From contig NZ_BNBR01000003.1 of the NCBI RefSeq assembly GCF_014656055.1, positions 248,001 to 312,000 of the forward strand: a stretch of 64,000 nt of DNA, read 5' to 3'. This stretch comes from Streptomyces griseosporeus. GTDB lineage: Bacteria > Actinomycetota > Actinomycetes > Streptomycetales > Streptomycetaceae. Both the position numbers and the translations under genes were made by a program. Below the pieces are notes generated by a model, which saw only the letters and a list, made by a program, of their open reading frames with translations, was not told where the DNA came from and ran no database searches. Positions 31,953-41,294 of this stretch are shown here, piece after piece; within the stretch, counting starts at the first letter, position 1; each line of letters begins with the position of its first letter.

Positions 31953-33269
31953 CTACTTCTTCTTGGACGGGGCCTCGGTCGGCGCCTCGGGCTCACCGGA
32001 CTCCTCCGACGCCTCGGCGGACTCCTCCGACGCCTCGGCGGGCTCCTCGGCGGACGGCGCGTCGTCCTCGGCGGGCTCCTCGGCGGCCGGCTCCTCGACC
32101 GCGAGCTCGCCCTCCTCGACCGCCTTGGCCACCGCCGCCGACGTCTCCGCCGACTCCGCGAGGACCTCCTCGGACACCAGCTCGGCCGCCTCCTTGGCGG
32201 CGGACAGCAGGACGGTGTCCTGCGGCTGCTGGTCCTCGAAGTTCTCCGGGTGGTGGCAGGCCACCCGCTGTCCCGGGCGCAGCTCCAGCAGCGGCGGCTC
32301 GGTGGTCTTGCAGATCTCCGTCGCCTTCCAGCACCGGGTGTGGAAGCGGCAGCCGCTCGGCGGGGAGATCGGCGAGGGCACGTCGCCCTTGAGCAGGATG
32401 CGCTCGCTCTTCTCCGACTTGCGCCGCGGGTCCGGGATCGGCACCGCGGACATCAGCGCCTTGGTGTACGGGTGCATCGGCGACTTGTAGAGCAGGTCGC
32501 GGTCGGCCAGCTCCACGATCTTGCCGAGGTACATCACCGCGATCCGGTCCGAGACGTGCCGGACGACCGAGAGGTCGTGCGCGATGATCACGTACGTCAG
32601 GCCCAGCTCCTGCTGGAGGTCGTCCAGCAGGTTCACGACCTGCGCCTGGATCGACACGTCCAGCGCGGAGACGGGCTCGTCGGCCACCACGAGCTTGGGG
32701 CTGAGCGCGAGCGCGCGGGCGATGCCGATGCGCTGGCGCTGACCGCCGGAGAACTCGTGCGGGTAGCGGTTGTAGTGCTCGGGGTTGAGCCCGACCACCG
32801 ACAGCAGCCGCTGCACTTCCTTCTTGATGCCGCCCTCGGGCGTGACGCCCTGGAGCCGGAAGGGGGCGCCGACGATGGTGCCGATGGTGTGGCGCGGGTT
32901 CAGCGACGAGTACGGGTCCTGGAAGATCATCTGCACGTCGCGGCGCATCGGGCGCATGCCCGACACCCCGAGGTGCGTGATGTCCTTGCCCTCGAACTCG
33001 ACCTTGCCGCCGGTCGGTTCGAGCAGCCGGGTGATCAGCCGGCCCATCGTCGACTTGCCGCAGCCGGACTCGCCGACGACGCCCAGCGTCTCGCCCCGCC
33101 GCACCTCGAAGTCGATGCCGTCGACCGCGTGCACCGCGCCGACCTGCCGCTGGAGCAGGCCCTTCTTGATCGGGAAGTGCTTCTGGAGCCCCGTCACCTT
33201 CAGCAGCACGTCGCCGTCGGCGGCGGCGTCCGCGGTGGTCACGGCCGTGTCCTTGGAGTTCTCGCTCAC
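31953..33269 (-). CDS. Peptide ABC transporter ATPase (DppF/OppF-like) with acidic C-terminal tail
   Basis: 438 residues from GTG 33269, which overlaps the stop of the upstream ATPase (GTGA). Walker A GESGCGKST, Q-loop MIFQDPYSSLNPR, signature FSGGQRQRIGIARALA, Walker B KLVVADEPVSALDV and the oligopeptide C-terminal motif with CRFHTRCWKATEIC (possible Fe-S or metal Cys cluster) are present. The last 55-60 residues are a Glu/Ala/Ser/Pro-rich tail with a near-repeat EASEESAEASEESGE, ending SKKK. Typical OppF proteins lack this tail. It energises peptide import with its partner ATPase. Confidence 0.95.
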   Translation of the reverse strand: MSENSKDTAVTTADAAADGDVLLKVTGLQKHFPIKKGLLQRQVGAVHAVDGIDFEVRRGETLGVVGESGCGKSTMGRLITRLLEPTGGKVEFEGKDITHLGVSGMRPMRRDVQMIFQDPYSSLNPRHTIGTIVGAPFRLQGVTPEGGIKKEVQRLLSVVGLNPEHYNRYPHEFSGGQRQRIGIARALALSPKLVVADEPVSALDVSIQAQVVNLLDDLQQELGLTYVIIAHDLSVVRHVSDRIAVMYLGKIVELADRDLLYKSPMHPYTKALMSAVPIPDPRRKSEKSERILLKGDVPSPISPPSGCRFHTRCWKATEICKTTEPPLLELRPGQRVACHHPENFEDQQPQDTVLLSAAKEAAELVSEEVLAESAETSAAVAKAVEEGELAVEEPAAEEPAEDDAPSAEEPAEASEESAEASEESGEPEAPTEAPSKKK

Positions 33270-34363
33270 AGCTTCGGCGCAATCTCTTCGGCCCAGATAC
33301 GCTCCCGCTGCTCCCGGGTCATGTGGCAGGCGGCCCAGTGCTTGCTGCCGACCTCGGTCAGCTCGGGTCGGACCGTGCGGGTGACGTTGTCCTTGGGGAT
33401 GTCGGCGTACGGGCAGCGCGGGTTGAAGGCGCAGCCGGACGGGACGTTGATCAGGGACGGCGGGGATCCCTTGACGGGGATCAGCCGTTCCTGCTGCTCG
33501 CGGTCCAGGCGCGGCATCGAGCCGAGCAGACCCCAGGTGTAGGGGTGGCGGGGCTCGTAGAACACCTTGTCGGCGGGGCCGCGCTCGACGCACCGGCCGC
33601 CGTACATCACCAGCAGGTCGTCGGCGAGTTCGGCGACGACACCCAGGTCGTGGGTGATGATGATGACCGCGGAGCCGAACTCCTTCTGCAGGTCCCGGAT
33701 CAGGTCCAGGATCTGCGCCTGGACGGTCACGTCCAGGGCGGTCGTCGGCTCGTCCGCGATGAGCAGCTCGGGGTTGTTGACCAGCGACATCGCGATCATC
33801 GCACGCTGGCGCATACCGCCGGAGAACTCGTGCGGGTAGCTGTCGACGCGCTTGTCCGGCTGCGGGATGCCGACCCGGTCGAGCATCTCGACCGCGCGGC
33901 GCCTGGCGGTCTTCTTGTCGACGTCGTGGTGGATCCGGTACGCCTCCACGATCTGCTGCCCGATCGTGTAGTACGGGTGCAGCGCGGACAGCGGGTCCTG
34001 GAAGATCATCGCCATCTGACGGCCGCGCAGCTTGCGCACGTGGTCCGGGTCGGCGGACAGCAGCTCGGTGCCGTCCAGCCAGATCTCACCGGAGATCTGC
34101 GCCTTGCGCTTGCCGTACTGGCCGGCGGTGTGCAGGCCCATGATGCCGAGCGAGGTCACCGACTTGCCGGAACCCGACTCGCCCACGATGCCGAGGGTCT
34201 TGCCCTTCTCCAGCTGGAAGCTCAGCCCGTCGACGGACTTGACCAGGCCGTCGTCGGTCGGGAAGTGCACCTTCAGGTCGCGCACTTCCAGGAAGGCGGA
34301 CGGCGGACGCGAGGCGGACGTGGGCTCGCCCACGGCTGCTCCGCTCTTGCTGAGTTCGGTCAT
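33266..34363 (-). CDS. Peptide ABC transporter ATPase (DppD/OppD-like)
   Basis: 365 residues. Walker A GESGSGKSVTSLGIMG, Q-loop MIFQDPLSALHPYYTIGQQ, signature FSGGMRQRAMIAMSLV, Walker B LLIADEPTTALDV, and the oligo_HPY C-terminus with GCAFNPRCPYA. It starts with ATGA overlap to the permease gene upstream and ends with GTGA overlap to the second ATPase, so the three are tightly coupled in translation. Confidence 0.96.
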   Translation of the reverse strand: MTELSKSGAAVGEPTSASRPPSAFLEVRDLKVHFPTDDGLVKSVDGLSFQLEKGKTLGIVGESGSGKSVTSLGIMGLHTAGQYGKRKAQISGEIWLDGTELLSADPDHVRKLRGRQMAMIFQDPLSALHPYYTIGQQIVEAYRIHHDVDKKTARRRAVEMLDRVGIPQPDKRVDSYPHEFSGGMRQRAMIAMSLVNNPELLIADEPTTALDVTVQAQILDLIRDLQKEFGSAVIIITHDLGVVAELADDLLVMYGGRCVERGPADKVFYEPRHPYTWGLLGSMPRLDREQQERLIPVKGSPPSLINVPSGCAFNPRCPYADIPKDNVTRTVRPELTEVGSKHWAACHMTREQRERIWAEEIAPKL

Positions 34364-35361
34364 GCGAGCCTCACTCGGGGGTCGATCACGGCGTACAGGA
34401 TGTCCACCACGAGGTTGGCGAAGAGCACCGCCAGCGAGGTGATCAGGGTGACGCCCACGATGATGGGCAGGTCCTGGTTCCTGATGGCGAGCAGCACCTC
34501 ACGGCCCAGGCCGGGAAGGTTGAACGTGGACTCGGTCAGGATCGCGCCGCCGATGAGGGCGCCGAGGTCCATGCCGAGCATGGTGAGGATGGGCGTCATC
34601 GTGGAGCGCATGGCGTGCTTGCGGATGACGATGCCCTCCCGCAGACCCTTGGCGCGCGCGGTACGGATGTAGTCCTCGCCGAGGATCTCCATCATCGTGG
34701 CCCGCGTGATGCGCGCGTACATGGCCGCGTAGAGGAACGCGAGGGTGACCCAGGGCAGGATCATCGCGCTGAACCACTTGGCGGGGTCGTCCGCGAGGGG
34801 CACGTAGTCCGAGCTGAACCAGTTCAGCGGTCCGTAGACGAAGATCGCCAGGGTGAGCATGCCCGTGAAGTAGATGGGCAGGGAGACACCCGCGAGGGCG
34901 ACGACCATCGCGCCGCGGTCCCACAGGGAGCCCCGCTTGAGCGCGGAGAGCACGCCCGCCGCGACACCGAGGATCAGCCACAGCACGGCGGCGCCCAGCG
35001 CGAGTCCCAGGGTCACCGGGAAACGGTCCTTCAGCACCGGCCAGATGGCCTGCTCACTGCGGAAGGAGTAGCCGAAGCAGGGCGCCGAGCAGTTGATCGT
35101 GTCGCCGCCGCCCGAGTACGTGCGCCCCACGAAGAGGCCCTTGAAGAACTCCCAGACCTGGACGAAGACGGGGTCGCCCAGACCGAGCTTCTCCCGCACC
35201 CCCTCGACGGCGGCGGGGTCGGCCTGCTTGCCCACGAAGCTCAGGGCGATGTCGACGCCCGCCCACTTGGGGACGATGAAGAAGATGCTGAAGACCACCG
35301 TGATGATGACCACCAGCATCACAGCGGCGGCGAACAACCGCCTGATGAGGTAAGCGAGCAC
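34360..35361 (-). CDS. Peptide ABC transporter permease (DppB/OppB-like)
   Basis: 333 residues from GTG 35361 (LAYLIRRLFAAAVMLVVIIT). The N-terminal TM and long periplasmic loop are typical of DppB. The EAA loop reads ARAKGLREGIVIRKHAMRST, and there are six TMs. The last residues (DILYAVIDPRVRLA) match the family end. It lies 111 nt downstream of the binding-protein gene. Confidence 0.95.
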   Translation of the reverse strand: MLAYLIRRLFAAAVMLVVIITVVFSIFFIVPKWAGVDIALSFVGKQADPAAVEGVREKLGLGDPVFVQVWEFFKGLFVGRTYSGGGDTINCSAPCFGYSFRSEQAIWPVLKDRFPVTLGLALGAAVLWLILGVAAGVLSALKRGSLWDRGAMVVALAGVSLPIYFTGMLTLAIFVYGPLNWFSSDYVPLADDPAKWFSAMILPWVTLAFLYAAMYARITRATMMEILGEDYIRTARAKGLREGIVIRKHAMRSTMTPILTMLGMDLGALIGGAILTESTFNLPGLGREVLLAIRNQDLPIIVGVTLITSLAVLFANLVVDILYAVIDPRVRLA

Positions 35362-35472
35362 AGCTCTCGGCCCGCCGCGGACCGCGGGCCACCGGAGATC
35401 GTCCGATGGCCCGCGGTCACGCCGCGCCGGCCTTCACCTGCCTTTCGTGCCGTACGGCGGGTGTGCCGGTTG

Positions 35473-37266
35473 TCAGGAGGCGGACTTCAGACCGAGGTTG
35501 ACGAAGTCGTACTGACCGCTGTAGCCGTCGGTCGTGTAGACGTTCGCCAGCCGGCTGGAGCGCCAGTTGATGAACTTCTCGAAGACGAAGGGCAGGTAGT
35601 AGGCGCCGTCCATGACCTTGTGGTTGATCTGGGTGGCGATCTGCGTCTTGCCCGCGTCGTCGAGCGTCTTGTTGTACTGGTCGAACAGGCCGTCGATCGA
35701 CTTGTCCTTGATCAGCGCGTAGTTGTTGTTGCCGCTCTCCAGGATGTACTTGCTGTCCCACAGCGGCAGACCGAAGCCCTGGACCGACGGGAAGTCGGCG
35801 CCCCAGCCCATGATGATGATGCCGAAGCCCTTCTTCTGGACGTTCGAGGGGCTGCCGATGATGCCGGCGGTCTGGGAACCGTCGTACTGGTGGATCTGGG
35901 CGTTGACGCCGATCTTCTTCAGCGACGCCTGGAGCGACTGGGCGGTGGCCACCTCGACCGGCTTGTTGTTACGCACCGCGATGGTGGTGGAGAAGCCGTT
36001 CGGCTTGCCGCACTGCTTCAGCTCTTCCTTGGCCTGGGCGACGTTGCCGTTCTTGTTGGCCCCGTTGAGCTGGTACGGGTCGTACTTCTGGCCCTCGCCG
36101 CCCGGGATGCCCGGAGGCAGCATGTTGGTACCGATGTCACCACCGGCCAGCGGGCCGCCACGCGCGGTCTGGAGCGACTCGTGGTCGGCGCCGAGGATCA
36201 CGGCCTTGCGGCAGTGGATGTTGTCGAACGGCTTGACGCTCTGCGGGAAGACCGCGTAGCGGATGAAGCCGGAGACCGGGTTGTCCAGGTTGGCCTTGTG
36301 CTGCTTCAGGGCGGTGGTGCGGCCCTGCGGCGACATGCCGGTCTGGTTGATGTCGAGGTCCAGGTCGCCGGTGATCAGACGCTGGTCCAGGTCGTTGGCG
36401 TTGGAGAAGATGTCGACGGTGATCTTGTCCGGGTACGCCTTGCGGACCGGGTCCGAGGACTGCTTCCAGTTCTCGTTGCGGACCAGCGTGAGGCTCTTGC
36501 CCGGGCTGTAGGACTGGAACTTGTACGGGCCCGAGGAGAACGGGTGCAGGCCGTACTTGGACTTGGTGTCCTTGTCCTGGCGCACCGGCGAGGCGGAGGT
36601 CAGGCCGACCATGGCCTCGAAGTCGGCGTTGGGCGTCGGGAGGTGGAAGACGATGGTCTTGTCGTCCGGGGTCTCGATCGCCTTCAGGCCGAGCTTGTCG
36701 GCGGAGGTGTCCTTGTAGGGACCCTTGTACTCGCCCTTGGGGTCGAGGACGTCCTTCAGGTAGGTCGGGCCGCCGGAGAGGACGTCCTGCGCCCACACGC
36801 GCTCGATGCCGTACTTGACGTCCTTGGAGGTGACGGGCTTGCCGTCCTCCCAGGTCGCCCCGTCACGCAGGGTGTAGGTGTAGGTCTTGCCGCCGTCCGA
36901 GACCTTGGCGAGGCCGGTCGCGAGGTCGGGGGTGAGGGTGGCACCCTCCTGGCCCGGCGAGGTCTTGAACGTGACGAGCTGACGGCTGTAGTAGCGCGAG
37001 AAGTTCCACATGAAGCCGTAGTAGCCACGCGTGGTGTCCCACGAGTCGGCGTCCTGCGCGGCGCCGAACTTCAGGGTGCCGCCCTTCTTGGCCAGGTCGG
37101 CCTGGGCGACCTTGTTGTTCGCGGCGTCGAAGCCGGCGGCGCCGGTCTTCGAGCCCCCGCCGTTGTCGTCGCCACCGCCGCACGCCGCCGTGGTCAGCAG
37201 CGCGGCGACCCCGATGGCAGCGGCCAAGGCCTGCTTGCGCCGCCCTGAGGTGCGTTGGGTAGTCAC
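35473..37266 (-). CDS. Peptide ABC transporter substrate-binding lipoprotein (SBP_bac_5)
   Basis: 597 residues from GTG 37266, with GGAGGATC upstream. A basic N-terminus leads into a hydrophobic core and lipobox LTTAAC (Cys29), then a Gly/Asp linker. The SBP_bac_5 body has RDGATWEDGKPVTSKDVKYG and, in the second lobe, FRPxNxxD-like VRNNKPVEVATAQSLQASLK. It captures peptides outside the cell for the permeases. The cargo is not predictable. At 597 residues it is slightly longer than E. coli DppA. Confidence 0.95.
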   Translation of the reverse strand: MTTQRTSGRRKQALAAAIGVAALLTTAACGGGDDNGGGSKTGAAGFDAANNKVAQADLAKKGGTLKFGAAQDADSWDTTRGYYGFMWNFSRYYSRQLVTFKTSPGQEGATLTPDLATGLAKVSDGGKTYTYTLRDGATWEDGKPVTSKDVKYGIERVWAQDVLSGGPTYLKDVLDPKGEYKGPYKDTSADKLGLKAIETPDDKTIVFHLPTPNADFEAMVGLTSASPVRQDKDTKSKYGLHPFSSGPYKFQSYSPGKSLTLVRNENWKQSSDPVRKAYPDKITVDIFSNANDLDQRLITGDLDLDINQTGMSPQGRTTALKQHKANLDNPVSGFIRYAVFPQSVKPFDNIHCRKAVILGADHESLQTARGGPLAGGDIGTNMLPPGIPGGEGQKYDPYQLNGANKNGNVAQAKEELKQCGKPNGFSTTIAVRNNKPVEVATAQSLQASLKKIGVNAQIHQYDGSQTAGIIGSPSNVQKKGFGIIIMGWGADFPSVQGFGLPLWDSKYILESGNNNYALIKDKSIDGLFDQYNKTLDDAGKTQIATQINHKVMDGAYYLPFVFEKFINWRSSRLANVYTTDGYSGQYDFVNLGLKSAS

Positions 37267-37335
37267 GGTCTCGGATCCTCCGGATTTGATGAGAGACCCC
37301 GTGTCAGGTGCCACGGGACGTTGGGGTACGGCAGG

Positions 37336-38343
37336 TCAGCGGGAGCCCTTCGGGTCCAGCGCGTCCCGGACGCCGTCACCGAAGAGGTTGAAGGCAAGGA
37401 CGGTGATGAAGATCGCCACACCGGGGACCACCATGTACATGGGGTCCGACTGGTAGTAGTCGAGCGCGCTCGAGAGCATCTGCCCCCAGGAGGCCGTGGG
37501 CGGCTTGACGCCCACGCCCAGGAAGCTGAGTGCCGCCTCGGTGAGGATGTTCGTGGGGATCATCATCGTCGTGTACACGATGATGGGGGCGACGAGGTTG
37601 GGCAGGAGCTCCTTGAACAGGATGTAGATCCGCCCGGCGCCGAGCGAACGGGCCGCCTCGACGTACTCGCGCTCGCGCAGCGACAGCGTCTGGCCGCGCA
37701 CCACTCGTCCGATGTAGGGCCAGCCGAAGAAGCCGATGACCAGGACCATCACCAGGACGGGGACGCTCGAGCCGCTCAGGCCGAGCAGTTTGTCCGGCAT
37801 GACGGACACCAGCGCGATGATGAAGAGTAGCTGCGGGAAGGCCAGCAGGCCGTCCATGATGCGGCTGATCAGGGAGTCGATCCAGCCGCCGAAGAAGCCG
37901 GCGAGGACACCGAGGACGGTGCCGAGGACGACCGCCACCAGGGCTGACAGGAAGCCGACCAGCAGGGAGATGCGGGCGCCGTAGAGGATGCGGGCGAGGA
38001 TGTCGCGGCCGTTGACCGGCTCGACGCCCAGCAGGTGGTCGCCGCTCATGCCGCCCATGCTGCCCTTGGGCGTGCCGAACAGCGGGTCGATGAGGTTCTC
38101 GTGATACTCGTTCGGATCCTGTCCGAGCAGGTTGGTGAGAACCGGGGCGAGCAGGGCGATCACGATGAGGACGAGCACCACGACGCCGCCCGTCAGGGCG
38201 AGCTTGTCCCGCTTCAGGCGCTCCCAGGCGATCCGGCCCAGCGACCGGCCCTGGACGGCCTTGGCGTCGGCGCTGGCTACCGCCGCTTCGTCGGCCGCGC
38301 TCGGGGCCGCTTCCGCGGTCGGCTCGTGCAATGGTGCCGTCAT
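37336..38343 (-). CDS. Peptide ABC transporter permease (DppC/OppC-like)
   Basis: 335 residues from ATG 38343 (MTAPLHEPTAEAAPSAADEA). The N-terminal 35 residues are Ala/Glu-rich, then GRIAWERLKRDKLALTGGVV starts the first TM (OppC_N). It has the EAA loop EAARSLGAGRIYILFKELLP, and the C-terminus FGDGVRDALDPKGSR is typical. It is the first gene of the operon permease-binding protein-permease-ATPase-ATPase, an order seen in actinobacteria. Confidence 0.95.
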   Translation of the reverse strand: MTAPLHEPTAEAAPSAADEAAVASADAKAVQGRSLGRIAWERLKRDKLALTGGVVVLVLIVIALLAPVLTNLLGQDPNEYHENLIDPLFGTPKGSMGGMSGDHLLGVEPVNGRDILARILYGARISLLVGFLSALVAVVLGTVLGVLAGFFGGWIDSLISRIMDGLLAFPQLLFIIALVSVMPDKLLGLSGSSVPVLVMVLVIGFFGWPYIGRVVRGQTLSLREREYVEAARSLGAGRIYILFKELLPNLVAPIIVYTTMMIPTNILTEAALSFLGVGVKPPTASWGQMLSSALDYYQSDPMYMVVPGVAIFITVLAFNLFGDGVRDALDPKGSR

Positions 38344-38418
38344 CTGGCAGGGACCCCTCTCAACCGGCGGTAGCCGGCCCGCACTTGCCGCTGTAGCGGC
38401 GTGGTCAGTCCGTCGTAC

Positions 38419-38439
38419 ACAGGGGCGAAACACCCCTGT
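38419..38439. promoter_or_regulatory. Perfect 7-bp inverted repeat in the leader of the peptide ABC operon
   Basis: ACAGGGG-CGAAACA-CCCCTGT lies 76-96 bp upstream of the first permease ATG, in the 306-bp gap 38344-38649. It could be an operator or a 5'-leader hairpin. The rest of this gap holds no open frame that looks real; its lower GC content between 38440 and 38600 fits a promoter, but I could not fix -35/-10 boxes. Confidence 0.4.
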
Positions 38440-38649
38440 CGCCGGAGTCTTCAACGCTTTGGCGATCTGTTGCCAGACTTGGCGGTGAATGGATGCGTAA
38501 ACGTGATGCTGTCCTGGGGGTTCCGTTATCCGGACAGCAGATTACGCCGGTCGGACGCGGATGATCTGGGGCAATTGGGGCAGATGCGGTTGATTACCCT
38601 GCATCTACGCGCGAAGAGTGCCGGAGGGGCGCTCGGGGCGCGGTGACGC

Positions 38650-39450
38650 TCAGTACCGGCCGGGGGCGGGCGGCGGGTAGCCGTAGCCGGCCGCCGGGGC
38701 CTGGACCGGGGCGGTCGCGTGGGCCTCGCGGTCGTAGAAGGGCCGGGCCTTCGCCCGCATCCACATCACGACCGGGTCGTGGTCGTCCGACATCGCCACG
38801 GTGGAGACGGGCAGCCCGTCCGGCACGGCGGTGACGGACTGCTGCATCATCGCGCGTACGGCGTCCACGGCCTGCGGGGAGGTGTCGTACACCTCCAGGC
38901 CGATGGCGAGGTACGGCGCGCCGAGGGCCGGCTGCACCCACGCGCGGCGCAGCGCGCGCACCGCGGAGGTACGGTGGGCGTTCTGCGCGAGCAGGGCGTA
39001 GAACTGGGGGATCTCGATGGCCGGCTCGGACAGCCGGAGCGGGCCGGCCGGCTGGCGGTCCAGGCCGGTGGCGATGCGGCGCAGGTCCAGCCAGGGGATG
39101 CCGACGCCGCCGCCCGGGGCGTGCGGGTTGAGCCAGAGGCCGTAGTGGTCGGGGTACAGGGTGCGGGCCACGTCGAGCCCGTCGACCACTTCGTACGAAC
39201 GGTTCCAGCCGCTGGCGCTCAGCTCCTGGGCGGAGGTGACGCAGGGCGCGTAGCCGTGGCCGCCGACCTCCATGTTGCCGTACTGGGCGTCCGGGGAGCC
39301 GGCCTGGCCGTGCCACAGGAGCATCCAGACCTGGCCGGAGCCGGGGGTGGCGAGCGCGCGCAGGAGCGCCTCGTAGGCGTCGTAGCGCCCGGGCGTCACC
39401 TGGCGCAGCATGTGCTCGACCTGCCCGGTCGCGGCCGTGCCAGCGCTCAC
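38650..39450 (-). CDS. SseB-like (enhanced serine sensitivity) protein, C-terminal-domain type
   Basis: 266 residues (MSAGTAATGQVEHMLRQVTP). An N-terminal SseB domain (YDAYEALLRALATPGSGQVW, YAPCVTSAQELSASGW, GLWLNPHAPGGGVGIPW) is followed by an SseB_C part (AVRALRRAWVQPALGAPYLAIGLE...) and a Pro/Gly/Tyr end (GYGYPPPAPGRY). In E. coli extra SseB changes serine sensitivity; the biochemical role is unknown. A second SseB-like gene follows upstream, and glycine/serine catabolic genes lie 2 kb away. Confidence 0.88.
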   Translation of the reverse strand: MSAGTAATGQVEHMLRQVTPGRYDAYEALLRALATPGSGQVWMLLWHGQAGSPDAQYGNMEVGGHGYAPCVTSAQELSASGWNRSYEVVDGLDVARTLYPDHYGLWLNPHAPGGGVGIPWLDLRRIATGLDRQPAGPLRLSEPAIEIPQFYALLAQNAHRTSAVRALRRAWVQPALGAPYLAIGLEVYDTSPQAVDAVRAMMQQSVTAVPDGLPVSTVAMSDDHDPVVMWMRAKARPFYDREAHATAPVQAPAAGYGYPPPAPGRY

Positions 39451-39563
39451 TTTGTATCGCCCCTTCGTTCAACACCCTCGGCCGAGCTATGAAATCAGGT
39501 TAAGCGGTGGGTCGGGAGGGCCGGGCCGGTTGCGCGGGCCCGGCCGCCCCGCGCCGCCCGGCG

Positions 39564-40355
39564 TCACAGGGCCCGCTGGTAGAAGGGCCGGACCCGCTCC
39601 CGCAGCCAGTCCGCGACGGGGTCCTGGGCCACGTCCATGAGGATCAGGTTGACCGGCCACCGCACGGGGACCTTGCCGAGGGCGCGGCCGAGGGCGTCCA
39701 GGGGGGCGGTGCGCAGGTCGCCCTCCCACTGGGAGAGTTCCACGCCGACGAACATCACCGGGTCGGCGGTCTCCACGGCGGCCAGGCAGCGGCGGGCCGT
39801 CAGGACGACGCCGATCGCCTCGAACTCGGCGGAGGCGGCGGCGAGGAAGTCGACGGGGTCGTCCTGCCAGTCGGGCTCGAACAGCCGCACCCGGCCGCCG
39901 CTCGCGGGCCCGTCCAGCGGGGTACGCCCGACCCGGCACAGCTCGGCGACGGCCTCCGGCGGCAGCGGGACCCCGACCACGCCGCCGGGGTTGACCGCGA
40001 CGCCGACCTGCGGGGGCAGACCGCGGGCGAACTCCACGGCGGGGGCGATGGTGTACGCCATGTGGGCGCCGGTGACCTGCCGGAACTGCTCCTCGGAGCT
40101 GAACACCGGGACGTAGGCCTGGCCGTCGATCTCGGTGGTCGGCAGGTCGAGGGGGCCGCTGTGCGGACCGCCGCCGCTGGGCAGCGGCACCCACACGAAG
40201 CTGCGCCCCAGCACCTCGATGATCCGCCCGCCCGCGCCGGGCACGCCGAGGGAGGCGGACAGCACCTCCTCCAGCTCGTTGCCGGGCCACCCGCCGTGCG
40301 GGTGGGGGTGCGCCTGCGCGGGAAACTCCGCGGGAAGATCCGCCGGGAAGTCCAT
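39564..40355 (-). CDS. SseB-like (enhanced serine sensitivity) protein
   Basis: 263 residues, with a Pro/His-rich start (MDFPADLPAEFPAQAHPHPH). The SseB domain has VLGRSFVWVPLPSG, AYVPVFSSEEQFRQVTGAHM and LPPQVGVAVNPGGVVGVPLP. The C-terminal part has a short cysteine-containing ARRCLAAVETADPVMFVGVE and ends ADWLRERVRPFYQRAL, which closely resembles the MRAKARPFYDREA segment of its neighbour. The two proteins are therefore diverged paralogues arranged in tandem. The function is unknown. Confidence 0.88.
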   Translation of the reverse strand: MDFPADLPAEFPAQAHPHPHGGWPGNELEEVLSASLGVPGAGGRIIEVLGRSFVWVPLPSGGGPHSGPLDLPTTEIDGQAYVPVFSSEEQFRQVTGAHMAYTIAPAVEFARGLPPQVGVAVNPGGVVGVPLPPEAVAELCRVGRTPLDGPASGGRVRLFEPDWQDDPVDFLAAASAEFEAIGVVLTARRCLAAVETADPVMFVGVELSQWEGDLRTAPLDALGRALGKVPVRWPVNLILMDVAQDPVADWLRERVRPFYQRAL

Positions 40356-40457
40356 CTCTCCCTACCGTCCGCCTGCCGTCTGCCAACTGCCGTCCGCCGG
40401 ATGCCGGAAGACCGCTCCTGTGGCGGAAAGGCTAACGGGTACCGCCGACAGGGCCCG

Positions 40458-41123
40458 TCAGCCCGTGAACGCGATGCGCCGGAGGGCCGTCGCCGCCTCG
40501 CGGTCCAGCAGGACGGCCGAGGCGCAGCCGGGGGGCAGGGCGCCGGTCTCCACGGCGTGCACCAGGCGGGACGCCGCCCTGCGGTGGCGCAGGAAGGCGT
40601 AGCGGGAGACGCCCCGGCCGCGTTCGCGCTGGCCCTCCAGGGCCTCCTGCGGCGGGACGTCGAGGAGGACCAGGTGGAGTGCGCCGCCCCGGCGGCGGGC
40701 CTCCCGGGCCAGCCAGGCGCGAACCCAGGCCTGGGTGCCGCAGTCGTGCACGACCACGCCCTCGCCGGTGCGCAGGGCGCGGCGCAGCCCGGCGTAGTGG
40801 GCGAGGCGGACCAGGGGGCGGTAGACGGCGTAGGGCAGGACGCGGGACAGGCGGGCGTCCCAGCGGTCGCGGGTGTCCTGGGAGTCGACGCGCAGGCCCC
40901 GCACCGCCCGGCGCATCAGGGTGGACTTGCCGCTGCCGGGCAGACCCGTGATCACGACCACGTCCCGGGCGCCGAAGAGCAGCGCGTGCAGCCCGCGCCC
41001 CCCGCGGTCGCGCAGGTCGCGGACGACCGGGGCCGGGCGGGCCGGCGCCGCGGGGGCGGCCGGCTGCCGGGGCACCGCGATGCCCGATGTGGTCGCGTAC
41101 GCCGTCGTCCTGTCCACCGTCAT
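40458..41123 (-). CDS. P-loop AAA-type ATPase/kinase
   Basis: 221 residues. After a Pro/Ala-rich start the P-loop is VVVITGLPGSGKSTLMRRAV (about residues 55-74). DCGTQAWVRAWLAREARRRG and LVLLDVPPQEALEGQRERGR fit the zeta-toxin/gluconate-kinase-like small kinases, and RYAFLRHRRAASRL may be the lid. The phosphate acceptor is unknown. It is transcribed away from the glycine riboswitch operon and lies upstream of the SseB-like pair (102-bp gap). Confidence 0.85.
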   Translation of the reverse strand: MTVDRTTAYATTSGIAVPRQPAAPAAPARPAPVVRDLRDRGGRGLHALLFGARDVVVITGLPGSGKSTLMRRAVRGLRVDSQDTRDRWDARLSRVLPYAVYRPLVRLAHYAGLRRALRTGEGVVVHDCGTQAWVRAWLAREARRRGGALHLVLLDVPPQEALEGQRERGRGVSRYAFLRHRRAASRLVHAVETGALPPGCASAVLLDREAATALRRIAFTG

Positions 41124-41294
41124 CGTCCTCCCCTGGGCCAGGCAATGAACCTGCCCGTCGAGCGTAAAGAGAAGGTAATGCCGGATGCCCCGCGTTTTTG
41201 TTCGCGTACCGCCACAAGCCGGTTACAGATGCGGCCTGCCGCGATCGGGCCGGGCGTGCAATGATGTCCGCGCCAACTGCATACCGGCCGTTTG

